From JACKII01 sp965202745 (GTDB lineage Bacteria; Pseudomonadota; Alphaproteobacteria; Bin95), in the NCBI GenBank assembly GCA_965202745.1, contig CBDBCB010000022.1, positions 62,001 through 126,000 of the forward strand: DNA of 64,000 nt, read 5' to 3'. Shown here piece by piece: positions 63,373 to 64,000 of the stretch. The position numbers and the translations under genes are program-made. The notes under the pieces are model-generated. The model was not told the origin of the DNA. It ran no database searches and was given only the letters and a program-made list of their open reading frames with translations. The first letter of the stretch is position 1. Every line of letters starts with the position of its first letter.

Positions 63373-64000
63373 AACTTCAGACTTGATCTGACGGACAACT
63401 CAGCTTGCGTTGCTGAGAATGGGTTGTGCATTGTCCGATTGGTCGAGCGCCCGGATCGTCTTGTCTACAGCGATGGGTAACGTTTCGCGGAAGGTCTGCA
63501 TAGGTGTTTTACCATAGCAGTGCCGCCCGGAAGGAGGCCGCTGTTCGTTGTACTTGGCGAGCCACGCGTCCAGATCAACCTGTAGTTCCTCAACAGAACG
63601 ATACAGCTTCTTGCGGAACGCGATGTCGTAGAACTCATCCTTGATGGTTCGGTGGAACCGCTCACAGATGCCATTCGTTTGCGGGGAATTGGCCTTGGTG
63701 CGGGTGTGGTCTATGTCCTCGATCGCCCAATAGAGCTGGTAGGCGTGGTTCTCGACCTTGCCGCAATATTCCGTGCCTCGGTCCGTCAGCACGCGCAGCA
63801 GGCTGATCTTGTGTGCGGCAAAGATAAGGGATCACGCGGTCGTTGAGTAGATCAGCGGCGGTGATGGCGGTCTTTTCGGTATAGAGTTTGCAAACCGCCA
63901 CGCGGGCATATGTGTCGACAAACGTCTGTTGATCTATCCGCCCCACACCCTTCATTGTGCCTCCATAATAGGTGTCCTGACTGCCCAGATAGCCAGGGTG
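63368..64000 (-). mobile_element. IS481-family insertion sequence, partly outside the window
   Basis: The visible end begins TGTAAAACTTCAGACTTG at 63368, 32 bp beyond the transposase stop, and the element continues past the right edge. It is a different member of the family from the remnant at 39398. Confidence 0.75.
63400..64000 (-). pseudogene. IS481-family transposase, frameshifted, 5' part outside window
   Basis: The rve core spans two frames. From the window edge: QDTYYGGTMKGVGRIDQQTFVDTYARVAVCKLY (first catalytic Asp) to LLNDRVIPY. A single-base shift near 63822 then leads to FAAHKISLLRVLTDRGTEYCG (second Asp), followed by NSPQTNGICERFHRTIKDEFY (Glu) and the end at 63400. It is probably inactive unless the shift is programmed or a consensus error. 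Confidence 0.8.

Overview
The window looks like chromosomal DNA of a GC-rich alphaproteobacterium, probably Rhodospirillales-like. The evidence is a short-form prolyl-tRNA synthetase followed by lolC/lolD, an Rrf2-led sufBCDS operon, glycerate kinase next to pyruvate kinase, and accessory catabolic families (PhyH and TauD dioxygenases, CaiB CoA-transferase, LLM flavin enzymes). The lineage is an inference from gene content, not from a marker phylogeny.

Layout. 1-5.9 kb: a minus-strand catabolic operon (Rieske oxygenase, orphan molybdenum hydroxylase large subunit, PhyH dioxygenase) beside a broken flavin monooxygenase. 6-10.7 kb: DUF2161 nuclease-fold protein, a cupin-like protein, a copper pair (DUF2946, PCuAC), a 21-copy 8-bp tandem repeat and a frameshifted TauD-type dioxygenase. 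10-15 kb: glutathione/thioredoxin-fold enzymes, a truncated hemoglobin and several broken genes. 15.4-17.2 kb: an intact ABC export pair. 17.2-20.4 kb: a SulP transporter remnant cut by an IS1595-type element that carries a methyltransferase-nuclease passenger gene. 20.5-25.8 kb: housekeeping block (folB, pteridine-reductase-like SDR, proS, lolC, lolD, DUF1244). 25.8-37.1 kb: glycerate kinase, frameshifted pyruvate kinase, a heavily damaged MATE pump, crotonase, methyltransferases, a CoA-transferase and broken transporters. 37.2-42.4 kb: a junk-rich stretch with a lectin-like/PEP-CTERM fragment, an RND exporter cut by an IS481 remnant, a phage terminase fragment and a large serine recombinase that runs into tRNA-Gln. 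44.4-50.5 kb: a complete SUF Fe-S cluster operon with its regulator. 51.7-53.6 kb: a decayed, probably Mu-like prophage control region. 53.8-59.7 kb: a degenerate surface-polysaccharide cluster. 60-64 kb: PhyH, a D-amino-acid dehydrogenase, and a cyclase truncated by a second IS481 element.

The dominant theme is decay. More than twenty genes carry nonsense codons, single-base frameshifts, small duplications, deletions or IS insertions. The housekeeping modules (proS, lolC/lolD, folate genes, the whole suf operon) read through without a single visible lesion. This asymmetry argues for real, recent relaxation of selection, as in a lineage becoming host-restricted, and against uniform sequencing error. 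A subset of frameshifts does lie in short homopolymers and could be consensus errors. Two families of intergenic palindromic repeats add to the picture of an unstable genome.
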